From assembly GCA_036674765.1 (NCBI GenBank), contig JARVKI010000070.1, positions 184,704-248,703 on the forward strand: a stretch of DNA of 64,000 nt. Direction: 5' to 3'. Numbering within the stretch: position 1 is the stretch's first letter; each line of letters starts with the position of its first letter. The stretch comes from Seiridium cupressi. Lineage: Eukaryota > Ascomycota > Sordariomycetes > Amphisphaeriales > Sporocadaceae. A program made the translations under genes and the position numbers. The notes beneath the pieces are model-generated. The model was given only the letters and a program-made list of their open reading frames with translations, did no database searches and was not told the DNA's origin. Positions 33,614 through 45,601 of this stretch are shown here, piece by piece.

Positions 33614-34351
33614 ATGAAGCGCTTACTATTGTTAGGCGGCATGACGCCTGACGTGACGGTGCTCTACTATAATGCCATCAACCGTGTAACACGGGCAGCT
33701 TTAGGAGGGCGCCACAATGCGCCACTCCACCTATACAGCGCCGATCTCGAGGCAATGGTCCAGTTTGCCGGCGCGGGCGATTGGGACGGCTTCGCAAAGG
33801 TGTACACAAACACCATTGAGGCTCTTGTCGATAAGGTCGACGGGGTGGTCGTTTGCGCCATCTTGGCCCATAAGGTGTCAGGCCAATTAAACCGGTGCCT
33901 CGCATCTACGAAAATTCCTCTGCTTCACATCGCCGACTATGTAGGACAGTATTTGAAAACCAATTATCCATATATACGGACACTGGGCCTCCTAGGACCG
34001 AAGATTACCATGCTGGGAGGAGACGACCCCGATTTCTTTATAGGCCGTCTACAGAGTCCGGAGCAGGGGTTCGAGGTCCTCGTGCCGGAAACGCCAGCAG
34101 AGTTTGAGGAGGTTAACCGTGGGTTCATGAACGAGGTTACGAAAGGGGCATCGGCAGTCACCTCGCAGACCAAGAAAATGTTCATTAGGCAAGCTTTGAA
34201 GCTGGTTGACCGGGGTGTCAAAGCAGTTATCTTGGGGAGCACAGACTTAGGATTTGTGCTACATCAGGAGGATCTGAGAGATAAAGTAGTACTCATCGAG
34301 CCTTCTTTGATCCATGCAGAGGGTGCTGCGCAATGGGCCTTGGAATCTTAG
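33614..34351 (+). CDS. Asp/Glu racemase superfamily protein, second active-site Cys replaced by Ser
   Basis: Single exon, 245 aa from ATG 33614 (sequence from 33599 would need a TTG start). The two pseudo-symmetric halves of the aspartate/glutamate racemase fold are seen. The N-terminal LLLLGGMTPDVTVLYYNAIN is followed by the first active-site loop VVVCAILAHKVSG with C81. The second loop reads AVILGSTDLGF, so S209 stands where the classical two-cysteine racemases have Cys (GCTE). Such one-Cys members are known in the superfamily and need not racemise aspartate. LLGPKITML and IEPSLIHAEGAAQWAL complete the fold. Cytosolic. It lies beside the polyketide synthase relic, but no functional link can be shown. 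Confidence 0.75.
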   Translation: MKRLLLLGGMTPDVTVLYYNAINRVTRAALGGRHNAPLHLYSADLEAMVQFAGAGDWDGFAKVYTNTIEALVDKVDGVVVCAILAHKVSGQLNRCLASTKIPLLHIADYVGQYLKTNYPYIRTLGLLGPKITMLGGDDPDFFIGRLQSPEQGFEVLVPETPAEFEEVNRGFMNEVTKGASAVTSQTKKMFIRQALKLVDRGVKAVILGSTDLGFVLHQEDLRDKVVLIEPSLIHAEGAAQWALES

Positions 34352-34809
34352 GAACAATCCTTAGGACCATCTGAAAAGCGGCCAACAATGGAAAACGCCT
34401 TTTTGGCGATGACATATGCCCGCTACTGGTATGATGTCCCTACACTTTAACATACAGGTCAAGAAAATGGAGGGATGGATATGGGATCACACCGAAGTGA
34501 TGGTCAGTTGTTACTACGTTTTGGTGTGCTTGCATTGCTCGTCGGAATTTTCCCTGTTAATTATACTGTATTTGGAGCAGTTCTTGAAACCTATTCTGGG
34601 CCCACGAGTCCCACAGTCTGCAATGCAGCAGTGATGGAGCCAGTCAAAGATTTTAACGTCGTCGCTCTGCCCATCGATTCCAGAAAAGGTACATAAACCC
34701 TGAACGCCTGATAGAACTAGGATCGGAACTCAGCCGCAATCATACTGTCCATGCCATAATCTGACAGGGATCTAGAAGAGTCTACTGATAAAAGCGGAAG
34801 TAGGACCAG
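34352..34809. other. Intergenic region
   Basis: No gene seen. Short frames at 34416-34696 have no recognisable features. Confidence 0.35.
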
Positions 34810-35780
34810 ATTACTGCACCTTCTGGTCATATACTCCAAGGTGGCCTAGCTCAGAGTGCTTCCGCCATGGATTGACGTCGTGGTTTCCTGGGGCAGTACA
34901 GAAGTGCACGTGGTGGACTCGCCTGTCCTCTGTGCTCCAAAGCGCCACTTCGAATGGCTGCTCCGGGGTCATTGAATGTAGGATCTGTCTCTTCAAACCC
35001 TCATCCCTTTGCGCTAGCGGCCTATCAGGTTCGAACCCCATCAGGATGTGAGATTGTGATAGACGTTCATAGATATATGCACTTCGAAAAACTTGGATAG
35101 TGCCAGATCAACTATTTTTAGCAGCTCATCTTCGTTGATAGGCTGTATAACCTTGTTCAAGTTCAATAGGGGGCACTCGATTTCGGGATTCCCGTGAAGG
35201 TGGCCGACGTCAGATATCATCACGAGACCGATTGCCGTCGCTGGAAGTCGTGGGGGACGGTGGTAGCGAGCAAATATGTCCAGGACGAAATTCCTGGAAC
35301 GGTAGTCTGACTCGGTGGATGTTCCTACGCTTCTAGAGATTAAGCTCAGCATCAAGAAATAATCCCAAATCGTTGTCCTTGCCTTTGCTGGCATTTTGTA
35401 GATTCTAAGTTCCGTAAACCTTTGGATTAATGCCTTTATGCTAGGACTCGCTTATCATGGCTGAGAATAATACCTCCTGGGATCCTGTTAGTGTGCCTGT
35501 GATAACGAGATGACAAACTTCTCCAGTAGACTTACGCTCAATCCCATTGCGGCTTGAACGGCTCCACCGATCTTCCCCTTGACGGTAGCAACTGCTTTCT
35601 CTACATCTGCCGTGATATAAACGAGCCATCAACGACGATAGAGTGGCATCCTGACCGCTCCAAATCTTGGATGAGTGCACGTGCAGCTAGTGTACTGGCA
35701 CCTGACCGGCCAATGAACACGACATGCCTCGCTCCCCTCGAAGCCATCCACTTGGTGAAGCTACTGTAAGCCTGGGGGGC
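34810..35780 (-). pseudogene. Highly reducing polyketide synthase relic: ketoreductase (KR) domain
   Basis: Read on the minus strand from ~35780 downward, the sequence gives KR pieces in successive frames. First is FTKWMASRGARHVVFIGRSG, then a shift to ADVEKAVATVKGKIGGAVQ and AAMGLS. Next is INPKVYGT-stop-NLQNA, where the family has Trp (TGG to TAG at 35405-35407). After another shift come SVGTSTESDYRSRNFVLD and IFARYH with the KR Tyr and Asn retained, then PEIECPLL and INEDELLKIVDLALS, and finally ILMGFEPDRPLAQRD. At least three frameshifts and several stops make it non-coding. The start of the KR (dinucleotide-binding strand) is absent, so the relic begins right at the ER/KR linker. No acyl-carrier domain is visible downstream. 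Its other half appears to be the ER relic at 51.8-52.4 kb. Confidence 0.85.
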
Positions 35781-35844
35781 AAGAAAGAGGGTTTGGACGT
35801 TATGACCGTTATGGTCGTTTTAATGGCGCGAAAAGACTGGTTCG

Positions 35845-37263
35845 AGAGTAAATAAGCTCGAGCAGCGACAACCAAAAATATACCTTTGCTGGCAACTAGA
35901 GGTCGTCACGGTTACACCACCATGCTGGGCAAACTTCACGAGGGACTGGCCATTGATCTTTCCAAATTGAACCAAATTAGGATCCGTGATGGGCATGTGA
36001 CAGTCGGCCTTGGTGTGCAGTTTCAGGATGTCATTGGTCCGATTCTAGAAGCCGGTTACGAGATGCGTAAGTTGGAAAGCCTTTATTTATAACAGCTTTT
36101 TCACTGACGCCAAGAAGCCGTGGGTTCTTGCGAACCTGTTAGTGTGATCTGTGCCACAATCGGAGGCGGTGTTGGAATCTTCCAGGGTGTTCTAGGATTA
36201 AAAATTGACGCTCTGGTGTCAGTGAGGAACGTTACAGCCAAAGGTACCGTCGTGGAAGCATCTTCATCCACTAACTCAGACCTGTTGTGGGGTATGCGTG
36301 GTGCTGGGGCTAACTTTGGTGTCATCACGTCTGCAACCTACAAGCTCACTGAGGCCCCCAACGGTGGTCGAGTTTTCACCGCCGACCTCATGTATGGGGC
36401 GAGTCAGATGGCAAAGTATTTCGATGCCCTCAAAGGATTGGAGGACACAATGCCAGCGGAGTTGGCCATCAACATTGCCATCACCTGGGATGCAACAGCC
36501 AACGAGGTATGTTTTCATTGACCATGCACGACCTTGCGAATCATCATACTCACTGTCTTTGAAGATAAGAGTTACGGTACCTTCGTATACAGCGGCCCCG
36601 AGTCGGATGCCCGCGAAGTTCTGGCCCCGTCCTTTGCTATCAATACCGCAGCCACCCTCACGAGCGTTGTTCCGTACAACGAGGTGCCATCAGTCATTCT
36701 CTTCGGCATGATTACCGCATTGACCGCACCAAGAGGTATTTACGGCATCTATTCGACTAATTTGGCCCGCTTCGATATCGGTTCGTTCAACAGTGCCTAT
36801 AAAACGTTCGATGCCTTCTACTACAAAGCTTACCCCAATGGGCAAAGCAGCGCCGGTGTACTGGAGTCATTCTCGAACCAGGCGGTAGCTGCGGTGCCAA
36901 CTGATGCCACCGCTTACCCTTGGAAGGCGTCGAAAGGCAACTTGTGCTGATTTCTGGCTCCTCACATTCCGATTACTGATGTTGTTATCTCAAATACTAA
37001 CATACCATACAGCAAGCTTCAGTTCTTCTGGCGCGAACTAGGCAATCCAGTAGAGGAGGCGGCCAATACGCTGGCTAAGGAGGTTGCGCGCAGAATTCGC
37101 TGCTACCTCGGGTGACAAAACGCTTGAGCAAATCTATAGCAAGGGTCGTCTGCCACGTCTTGCTGCCTTGAAGAAGCAATGGGACCCGAACAACGTGTTT
37201 AGAGACAACACTGCCCCACAGACAGCCTATCCCCTAGTCGAATTGAAATATGTGGGACACTGA
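35845..37263 (+). pseudogene. Berberine-bridge-type FAD-linked oxidase pseudogene, 5' truncated
   Basis: Blocks of an FAD-dependent BBE-like oxidase: NIPLLATRGRHGYTT (FAD-linking His), GPILEAGYEM joined by intron 36067-36117 to PVGSCEPVSV and ATIGGGVG, WGMRGAGANFGVITSATY, an intron ~36507-36569, then SYGTFVYSGPESDAREVL and ARFDIGSFNSAYKTFDAFYY. A last intron (~36941-37013, apparent GC donor, CTAAC branch, ACAG acceptor) leads to LQFFWRELGNPVEEAA. A frameshift near 37085 follows before the C-terminal block KTLEQIYSKGRLP and LKKQWDPNNVF. The signal peptide and the first ~80-100 residues are missing: the frame meets TAA at ~35842, immediately beside the KR relic. The position after GSCE, often Cys for bicovalent FAD, is Pro. 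Not functional as it stands. Confidence 0.85.
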
Positions 37264-37542
37264 TAGAGAGCTTCAACTGAGGGTCGGGCGACATGCGCAG
37301 GGTGATCGAATGGCTAGCAGTAAGATCACGTGAATTCGGCACGTGATAGCAATCATGAATGGTCAAGCGGCACAGCGAGACGGGGTAAACACGTCCAATC
37401 AAACATGCATCGACAGTTCCATTCGATAGTAATCTTGACGTCTTCGATGAATCACAACCAGTGTTGTTAATTAGACGTGTCCGTGTTTTCTTAGAGCCCC
37501 CTTTCTGTCTTCAGCCGCATCCAAGCATGATTGATCGTCCTG

Positions 37543-40500
37543 ATGCCGTTCTCTACTTGCAATCATGACGACTCAATTGGACCCATCGTTGATGGCTGTC
37601 GTAGCGGGTTCGACTTTACCGTGCTTTTTGAGCTGCTCGTCATGACCATTATACCCTCGGCTCTATTCATAGTTGCTTCAATATGTCGCCTACCTTTCCT
37701 TGTCCGGCGACGAAGCGTTGTTCACACCTTGCTGCAACAAGCTACTAAATTGGTAAGTGGTCCCGGGTTGCTCTCCAGCTAAAGACTGACCGCTTTAGTG
37801 TGCCATCGCAATATGGCTCATTATGCAGCTGATACTGCTCATCTTGGTTGGCACCAGTTCGTTCAAAGTGTAGAGTCTCTTCGTCGCATCAAGTACTGTA
37901 CAACTCACTACGGGCATGTTCATGATCGTCCTCTCGTACTACGAACACAGTCGGTCGCCACGCCCATCACTTCTGCTGAATACATACTTGGCCATTACAT
38001 TGTTGTTTGACCTTGCAGAAGCACGCACGTTCTGGCTGGCATCTGCGACCAAGGCCGAAACACTCTATACCAGTGTCTTCACAGCGGCAATAGCGGTGAA
38101 GGCCACTGTATTGGTGCTAGAGATGGTCCACAAGCGCGTGAGGTGGAGCTCTGCAGAATCACACAGCCCAGAAGAGACTTCCAGCATTTTTGAACTAGGC
38201 GTATACTCCTGGCTGACTTCTTTGTTCATGGATGGGTACCGGTCCATCCTGCAGATCGAGAATCTGTACCCTTTGGATGATGCTATGAAAGGCAATACGC
38301 TCAATAGTAGGTTTCAGCGACATCTCGACTACATCCAATTGAGGCAAGCAAAATATGGACTTGGCAGGGTGCTATGCCGTACGCTTGCGGTCCAGTTGTT
38401 GCTGCCAGTGTTTCCTCGACTACTCTATGTTGGCTTCAAGTTTTGTCAACCACTGTTCATTCAAAGACTCCTTTATTATTTGTCCACGGATGAAGTCGAG
38501 ACCTTCCCAGAGGCCGCATATGGCTTTATTGGTGCCAGTATTCTGATCTTTACTGGGATTGCTATCACAAAGTCGCTCAGTTATTACCTGCATCACCGCT
38601 CGCTACAGATGATACGAGGATGTAAACTGCAACCATTAGGCTTAATGATCAATGAGGACCCCAGCTGCCATCGTTCTCTCGCGCCTACAGCACTAACGGT
38701 TCCAACCTAGGTCTCGTGAGTGCGATATACACCAAGGCGACCGAAGTGCCGGCATCCTCTGGCCAAGAGTCTGAGTCTATTACTCTGATGAGCAGTGACT
38801 TGGAACGAATCCGGGCAGGTTTCCTGCGCTGGCAGGACATGTGGACCAGCATTATTGAAGTCAGTCTTGCTTGCTGGCTTCTGTACCTGCAACTCGGGAT
38901 TTGCTTCATTGCACCCATCGCAATCATGATCCTGTGCGCCATGGCGACCGCATATCTTGTCAGCTATGCGGGAGACTCGCAGAAGGCCTGGTTATCAAGC
39001 GTCCAGAGGCGCGTCGGTCTTACGGCCTCGGTCATTGCCAACATGAAGAATCTGAAGATCTCTGGTCTCACGAAACCAGTTGGTGAAGTCGTTCAGGGCC
39101 TCCGGACAGAAGAGCTTAAAACTGGCTCGAGATTTAGACTTCTCATCCTTCTTTCCATTATCATTGGGTCTAGTCCCTTGACTCTATCTCCCATCTTCAC
39201 GTTTGCGTTCGCTCAAAAAATCCTCGACCCAGCGCGAATGTTCACATCGATATCCTATCTGACTCTGCTCTCAAATCCGTTGATGAACTTGTTCGAAGCC
39301 TTTCCTCCCTTCCTAGCGGCAGTAGCTTGCCTCGACCGGATCCAAGTCTACCTAGCAGCTGAGTCCCGCAATGATACCCGAAAGTCTTTGAATCGATCTT
39401 TGGATCCCTTGAGGGAAAAATCGCCTGACCAGATCGACATATCGAGCAATGATATTACCGACAATTCTGCTGTGGTCATCAGTAATGGTAGTTTTGGTTG
39501 GTCGCCTGAGCAAACCACTCTTGGAGGAATTAATGTTAGCATACCTAAATTATCCATTACCGTTATATGCGGACCAATCGCATCTGGAAAATCCACGCTC
39601 TGCAAGGCAATCTTAGCTGAGATTCCACACAGCAATGGCACCATCAGTCTTGGTCGGGACATACATCAATCGAGAATAGCATATTGCGAACAAACGCCAT
39701 TCCTATCGAATGACAGCATCAAGAACAACATCGTCGGCTTCACGCCTTTTGAGGAGAAACGATATGTCGAAGTCGTTAGCGTTACCATGCTTGACGCCGA
39801 CCTGCAAGAGATGCCTTCAGGCGATCGGACATATGTGGGCAGCAATGGCATCACTCTCTCCGGTGGGCAGAGGCAACGGCTAGCTCTAGCGCGTGCATTG
39901 TATCTCCAATCGGAATTTCTTGTACTGGACGACGTGTTCAGCGGACTCGATGCCCGCACTGAGGAACAGCTATTCTCGCGCGTATTTGGACCAAACGGGC
40001 TTATTAGACGTCGCAAAGCTACCGTAATTCTTGCTACGCACTCTGTTCGGCACCTTCCGTCGGCGGACAACATTATCGCGTTGTCCAGTGGCACTATCGT
40101 GCAGCAGGGCAAGTTCTCTGATTTGATGAATAACCCAAGTGGATACACCTACTGCTTGGGTATCAGATCCTCATCCGATAGTGATGGAAAAGACCCCATC
40201 GAAGCGAGTCCCGATTCCCAAGAGAATGAACCTACCCAATTCGAAAGCATTCCGTCCACATCCCCACAGCGTATCAGAAACATCGATGAGAGTCGCCAAT
40301 TAGGCGACCGAGGAGTATATACCGTGTACCTCAAGTCCATGGGTCACTTTCTTGTGTGCTTGATCCTGTTCTGGGGGGCAATTAATGGATTCGCAAACAA
40401 CTTTCCTACAGTCTGGTTGAAGTTTTGGAGTGAAGACGCCTGCTCCGAAACACCGAGGCATTCTTCTGGCTTCTACCTTGGTATATATGCCATGCTCAAT

Positions 40501-42319
40501 ATCAGCGTGCTCATTTCTTTGGTGGGTATCTGTTTTTCTAGTAAGTAACTGCAAGAGTTATGATATGCTTTCCATGGTCCCGTTCAGGATTTCTACCTCT
40601 TGATGAGAGTTTCTTCTTCTAAATCTTAGCTATAATTTCCAAGAATCAAGCATGCTTAAAGTATGAATCGCTAACCTCCGGTGTGTAGTGCTAATTATGG
40701 GCATTTCCAAGGCTGGCGCCAATCTTCATATCGAAGCCTTGACCACACTACTTAGAGCATCGCTGCAATTTCTTACAACCATTGATCAAGGGAAAATCGT
40801 TAATCTCTTCAGTCAAGACATAAATCTCATTGATACCGAGTTACCTATTTCTATACTTAACCTAACCTGGGCTGGATTTACATTACTAGGACAGGCAGCG
40901 GTGTTGATAACAACATCGCCGTATATGGCTGCTAGCTACCCATTTCTATTGGTAACTATCTGGGCCGTCCAAAAGGTTTACTTGCGAACCTCGCGGCAAA
41001 TGCGTTTGCTTGATCTTGAGGCCAAAAGCCCGTTGTAGTAAGTTCTGATCTTCGGCATATATGTTGTTGGCAAATCATTAATCGTATAATATAGCACACA
41101 TTTCCTCGACACTACAGCCGGTATTGTGACTATACGTGCGGTTGGTTTCATTGATGAACATCGTGCGAAAAACACTGCTCTACTGGATACATCTCAACGA
41201 CCCGCCTATCTGCTCCAGATGATCCAGGACTGGCTGGATCTTGTTCTCGGCCTGATGGTGACAGTGTTGGCGACTGTTCTCACTACCGTGGCAGTCAAGA
41301 CACATTCCAATTCAGGGTTCACCGGTGCATCTTTAGTCACTCTAATGACTTTCGGCTCTAGTCTTACTATGATCGTGGTATACTTGACACAGCTCGAGAC
41401 TAGTCTTGGGGCCATTGCTAGACTAATGAGATTCAGTCGGGACGTCAGGCCAGAGGAACAGCCAGATGAAAACGTCATTCCTCCAGAGGACTGGCCTCAA
41501 TACGGGAACATAGAGCTAAGAGGAATATCAGCCAGCTATGAGGTTGAGGTCGACAGAGACGCCACAAACGACCGGAAAAAACTGGCTCTCAAGAATCTTT
41601 ATCTCGCCATCCCTTCCGGAGAGAAGCTAGCCGTGTGTGGACGAACCGGTAGTGGTAAATCCAGTCTCATAGCGTTTCTCTTAAAGCTTCTGGAGCCCAC
41701 TCCAGGAACAGCAGCGTGTGCGTCCATTGATAATCTCGCTTTACAAAAGATCGACCGGTCAACCCTCCGGTGTCGCATAATTTATATTCCACAAGATGTC
41801 GTGTTCTTGCCAGATGGTTCTTCATACCGCGAGAATCTGGACCCTTTCAAGGTTACAGGAGCTACCGATTGTCAACATGTGCTTGAGATTGTGGGCCTAT
41901 GGAACTTCATCCAGAACCGTGGCGGCCTCGAAGCTGACATGAGCTCAGGAACGTTCAGTCACGGACAGAGACAGCTGTTCTCTCTCGCTCGTGCCATCCT
42001 AAGGAGACGGCTAAGGCTTCGAATATGTGATACGCGCGGCATGGCAGAATGTGGGATATTGTTGCTAGATGAGGTGAGCTCGAGCGTGGATCGGGAGACG
42101 GAGACGGAAATGCAGGCGATCATTATGGTCGAGTTCAAGCACTACACTGTGATTGCCGTGTCCCATCATCTTGATATGGTTTTGGATTTCGACAAGGTTG
42201 TGGTCATGGATAGGGGAAGCATCTTGGAAGTGGGTGACCCAAAGACGCTTTCTCAAGATTCGTCGACGAGGTTTGGGGAATTGTGGAAGGCAGGGGGAAA
42301 GTCAAACTCGTTTCAATAA
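37543..42319 (+). CDS. ABCC-type multidrug ABC transporter, five exons, with in-frame TAG
   Basis: Exons 37543-37752, 37799-38621, 38711-40540, 40689-41037 and 41095-42319 join to 1478 codons plus stop, the usual ABCC size. N-terminal TMD0-like region (IGPIVDGCRSGFDFT), first transmembrane domain, NBD1 with Walker A GPIASGKST (~39571), signature LSGGQRQRLALARAL and Walker B FLVLDDVFSGLD. Second transmembrane domain, then NBD2 with GRTGSGKSS (~41638), degenerate signature FSHGQRQLFSLARA and ILLLDEVSSSVD. Such plasma- or vacuolar-membrane pumps export drugs or metabolites and are frequent in biosynthetic clusters. In exon 2 a TAG at 37871-37873 interrupts an otherwise perfect second membrane segment. 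It can be bypassed only by splicing to the AG at 37872-37873, which removes 25 codons including that helix. Either a nonsense mutation or an unusual splice form. Confidence 0.85.
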
Positions 42320-44418
42320 GTATCTAAGGGATGTCATATTACGGCTGTGTAACGAATGTCAATGTGATTTCTTTCCTACTGGGGTCTCAACCCAGCATAT
42401 TTGCCCTCATGAGGACGACTTCCGGAGAACTTTGGTGTCGGGTTGAAGGGTCTGCGACCACGTGCGCTCACTTTAATAACATAAATTCTCTAGACCGCAG
42501 TGACAACTCCACACGAAGCATTATGCACTCCAAAATAATAGCATAAACCTTTTAAATGAAGGACACGTTACCGTCGACACTGCAATTCGAGCCACTGCCT
42601 TTGTAACGAAAAGTCGTAAGAGCTCGATAAGACACGTAGCGACGAATAATGAAGAAAGAGCGATGGTCATCGCTGTGGATAGAGCTCCTCGAAACTCGAA
42701 CTAGTCAAGCATTTTCTACCCTTCCTGAAGTATTGATTTGATTTACGAATGGTTTGGATAGAAGCATTAGCTGCCCATATGCTCAAAACTATCGATTCTC
42801 ACAGAAGATTGTAGAATCAACGACCAAAGTGCTAACCTATTATGGATGCGAGATTCATGTCTCGGAATGTCATTCTCGGCATATGGCTTCATTGACGTTT
42901 AGTGCTATTCCCGACACGGTCTACGTGTGATCTGCGCATCGCGTGGTTAAGCGAGGGGGCCGAGACCTTGCTCTCAACGCCAAATGAACCTTATTCAGCT
43001 CGAGGGCTGCGTCGGGAATATGGCACCATTTGGAATCGCCACATTGAGCCAATGAAAATTCTCGCCACAGACCGGATATCGTACGAGACGTCGGCTGAAT
43101 TCGGAACCAAACGGGATCAAGATCTTGGATGAGACACATGAGCGATAGAGAGGACACGTGGACTTTGCCTTGTCTCTACGTTTAACGCCCCAACTTTGGT
43201 GTCTCGGAAGAAATCCGGCTACTTCATCTGAATGGGGCCAGGTAAGCCCCCCTTGTTCTCTCAGGTCTGGATTAGATGCTAGAACTAGCATACGATAGAG
43301 TCAAAACATTTCAAGTCACATTTAGTACATACTGCATAGCAATTCTCTATGTTGTATACGGGTTTATAAGATTAGACTATATGAGCGGATACGGGTAGAG
43401 TAGCTTAGAGGATGCAACATATACGAGGATGGATATTATAGTTCCTTAGCGTGAAAATGGCGCCACAGTTACAGCCTAGCACTAGAGCTTTTCGCAATTC
43501 ACAACCCTTGAAATCTAGATAATGGCAATCCACGTGGAAGCCAGCAGTGGGAACAGTGTCCCATTATTGGTGGATAGGCTCATAAACACATGACTACCAT
43601 TAAACTCAGGAGTATCAGCGCTTCCGAACTACCGATACTGGACTGATCAAATCACTCCCCACTGCTAAGATCCATGGCTAGTGCATCTAAAGATCGATTT
43701 CGCATGGTAGTCGAGGCTGTTGTCTGATGGTGGCTTTAGAATTGAGACAAGCCCAGATATGGGCATCCTAGGTCGAGCCTGAGCAATGAATCTTCGATGT
43801 TTTACGTCGACTTCAGCTGAACAGCGATGAAGTTCTGAAGGTGGGGCGTAAAGCTTCGTACCAATAGAAGACACACAACCAATGGGTTTACTTGGCATAT
43901 TCTAGTAACTCCAGACTTTTCAGCTTTCACTGGCGAGATCGAGTGTGGCTGCCAATTGTTCGGGAAAAGCTGAAACTAGCAGAAACATTAGCTGTCGAGA
44001 AGGCCCAGACCTACCTCCAATAGATGATGGCTACTTTGCTTAAATGGATCTCGATGCGCAATACCGTAGGTCCTTTTTGTGGCCAAAACTATTATCACAA
44101 GTGAATACGAATTTGGTATTCAGGCTCCTGCACCATACATGAAGCTCCTTTCATATGCTCGAAACGACAAAGCACAAAGATTCGTTTTCAATCTTACTTA
44201 TACGAAATCAGACTGTCATATTGGGGCTCCAACCTCTTGGACTATCGGGCTTCTCAGCTACTACAGATAGACTAGCTACCTCCTCCTGCCTTTGGCATCC
44301 TTCTCGTACTCAATTAATCACTCAATTCACCTTATAACCCTCGTTCCATCTCAACACAGATACAGAATACCAAATCTCAGGGCGCAGGACTGGACTGTAC
44401 TGAATATATTAGAAGTGG
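42320..44418. other. Intergenic region, no gene seen
   Basis: About 2.1 kb after the ABC transporter. Several frames of 60-98 codons on both strands (for example 42902-43132, 42995-43291, 44079-44270) lack domains, signal sequences or splice structure. Confidence 0.4.
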
Positions 44419-45601
44419 ATGCTAGCCACTATATTCACCATGATATTGTGGGATCAGGGAGATCACGGTGTTGTCGCAGAAAACACATGCTGGGTTTTGT
44501 TTGCATCCATCACAGGTATGGCTTTCTGAACATCTAAATCACCTATCGTGAAACCATTGCTAACCTAGTGTTGTTCACAGTTATTTTAATTCTTCGAATC
44601 GCCTGTCGACTGCAATTCAGCTCAGGCGGCCTAATACGCGGGCTGTGGTATGACGACTTCATCACGGTGCTTTGCTGGCTAGTATTTCTCGCAGCCTGCA
44701 TTGTCATCTCGCTCGGCGCGCACGATGGCATTGGTAGACATGTCTCAACGTTTTCGACATCTGAACAACTGACCAAAGCGGTAAAGTGGGACATCATTCT
44801 CTGTTCCATATCGCTATGGGTTTTCTCGCTGCCAAAACTTGCTATCGTAGCACTTTTAAAGCGACTTCTAAACTACGGAACCAAAACGGCCATTCTATTT
44901 GGTTGCTTAGTTATCACTTCGCAGATGACTATCCTGGTAATATCTGTTTGGTGCTACTCACGGTGCACCCCGATGTCCTCGATGAAAGATCGTTGCGGCA
45001 ATATAAACGCCATGATAGAACTGGGACGATTCGCAGCGGCATACTCGGCACTTCTCGATATCTTCTTTGCATTATACCCGCTCCCCATGGTTGCGCGTTT
45101 GAAGCTGGAATTAAGCAGCCGGATCACGATATCGATCATGCTCAGTCTCACCGCACTGGCATCCGTGGTGTCTATCTATAAACTGGTGATTTATGACGAC
45201 TTATGGGAACTGGCAAAGGTCGACCCTACTTGTAAGAGCTCCTTCCACTACAGTTGAAATGACCTTACTAATGCAACATTGCTGTAGATGCCGTCACCTA
45301 TATGAATATGCTTAACTTAGCGGAAGGTTTCGTCCTTCTCGTGACCGCCTCTTTACCTGCCCTAGCTCCCCTGGTACGATGGACGGCGGCACAGAGTACA
45401 AGCTCACGAGGGACTTGGACGAGCTCCCAACAGCCGTCTAACAAAGGCAGCTACCGCTCTACTAGAAATAGTTCATTACAAACGAACAAGCATGCCAATT
45501 CGAATGCAGCGTCGATTCGAGGCGAGAGCAGGCTATACAGTTCTGACGAGATCCCGCTGGTCATCACACTACCACGAAAAGACGTAAAAGATATCGCATA
45601 G
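44419..45601 (+). CDS. Fungal rhodopsin-like (Pth11-related) seven-transmembrane protein, 3 exons
   Basis: Exons 44419-44515, 44581-45232 and 45289-45601 join to 353 aa. Exon 1 begins MLATIFTMILWDQG and enters the first membrane segment across the intron (ENTCWVLFASIT-VILILRIACR). Family motifs: LWYDDFITVLCWLVFLA (the W-x-D-D motif after helix 2), GIGRHVSTF, WDIILCSISLWVFSLPKLAIVALLKR, CYSRCTPMSSMKDRCGN and LDIFFALYPLPMVARLKLELSSRI. After the seventh helix the tail is Ser/Thr/Asn-rich and cytosolic. These proteins are fungal plasma-membrane proteins, some GPCR-like; the ligand is unknown. Intact, unlike several neighbours. Confidence 0.85.

Noticed and set aside
35000..35045. Possible tRNA T-arm (ggttcgaacccc)
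   Set aside because: It lies inside the KR relic and the rest of a cloverleaf (acceptor, anticodon arm) is not present.
37799..37873. A 27-bp intron (37847-37873 region) that would remove the TAG from the ABC transporter
   Set aside because: Far below the minimum intron size seen in this window (~41 bp); only the longer 121-bp alternative intron is plausible.
42902..43291. Overlapping frames on both strands after the ABC transporter
   Set aside because: No domains, no splice structure, composition like the surrounding intergenic DNA.
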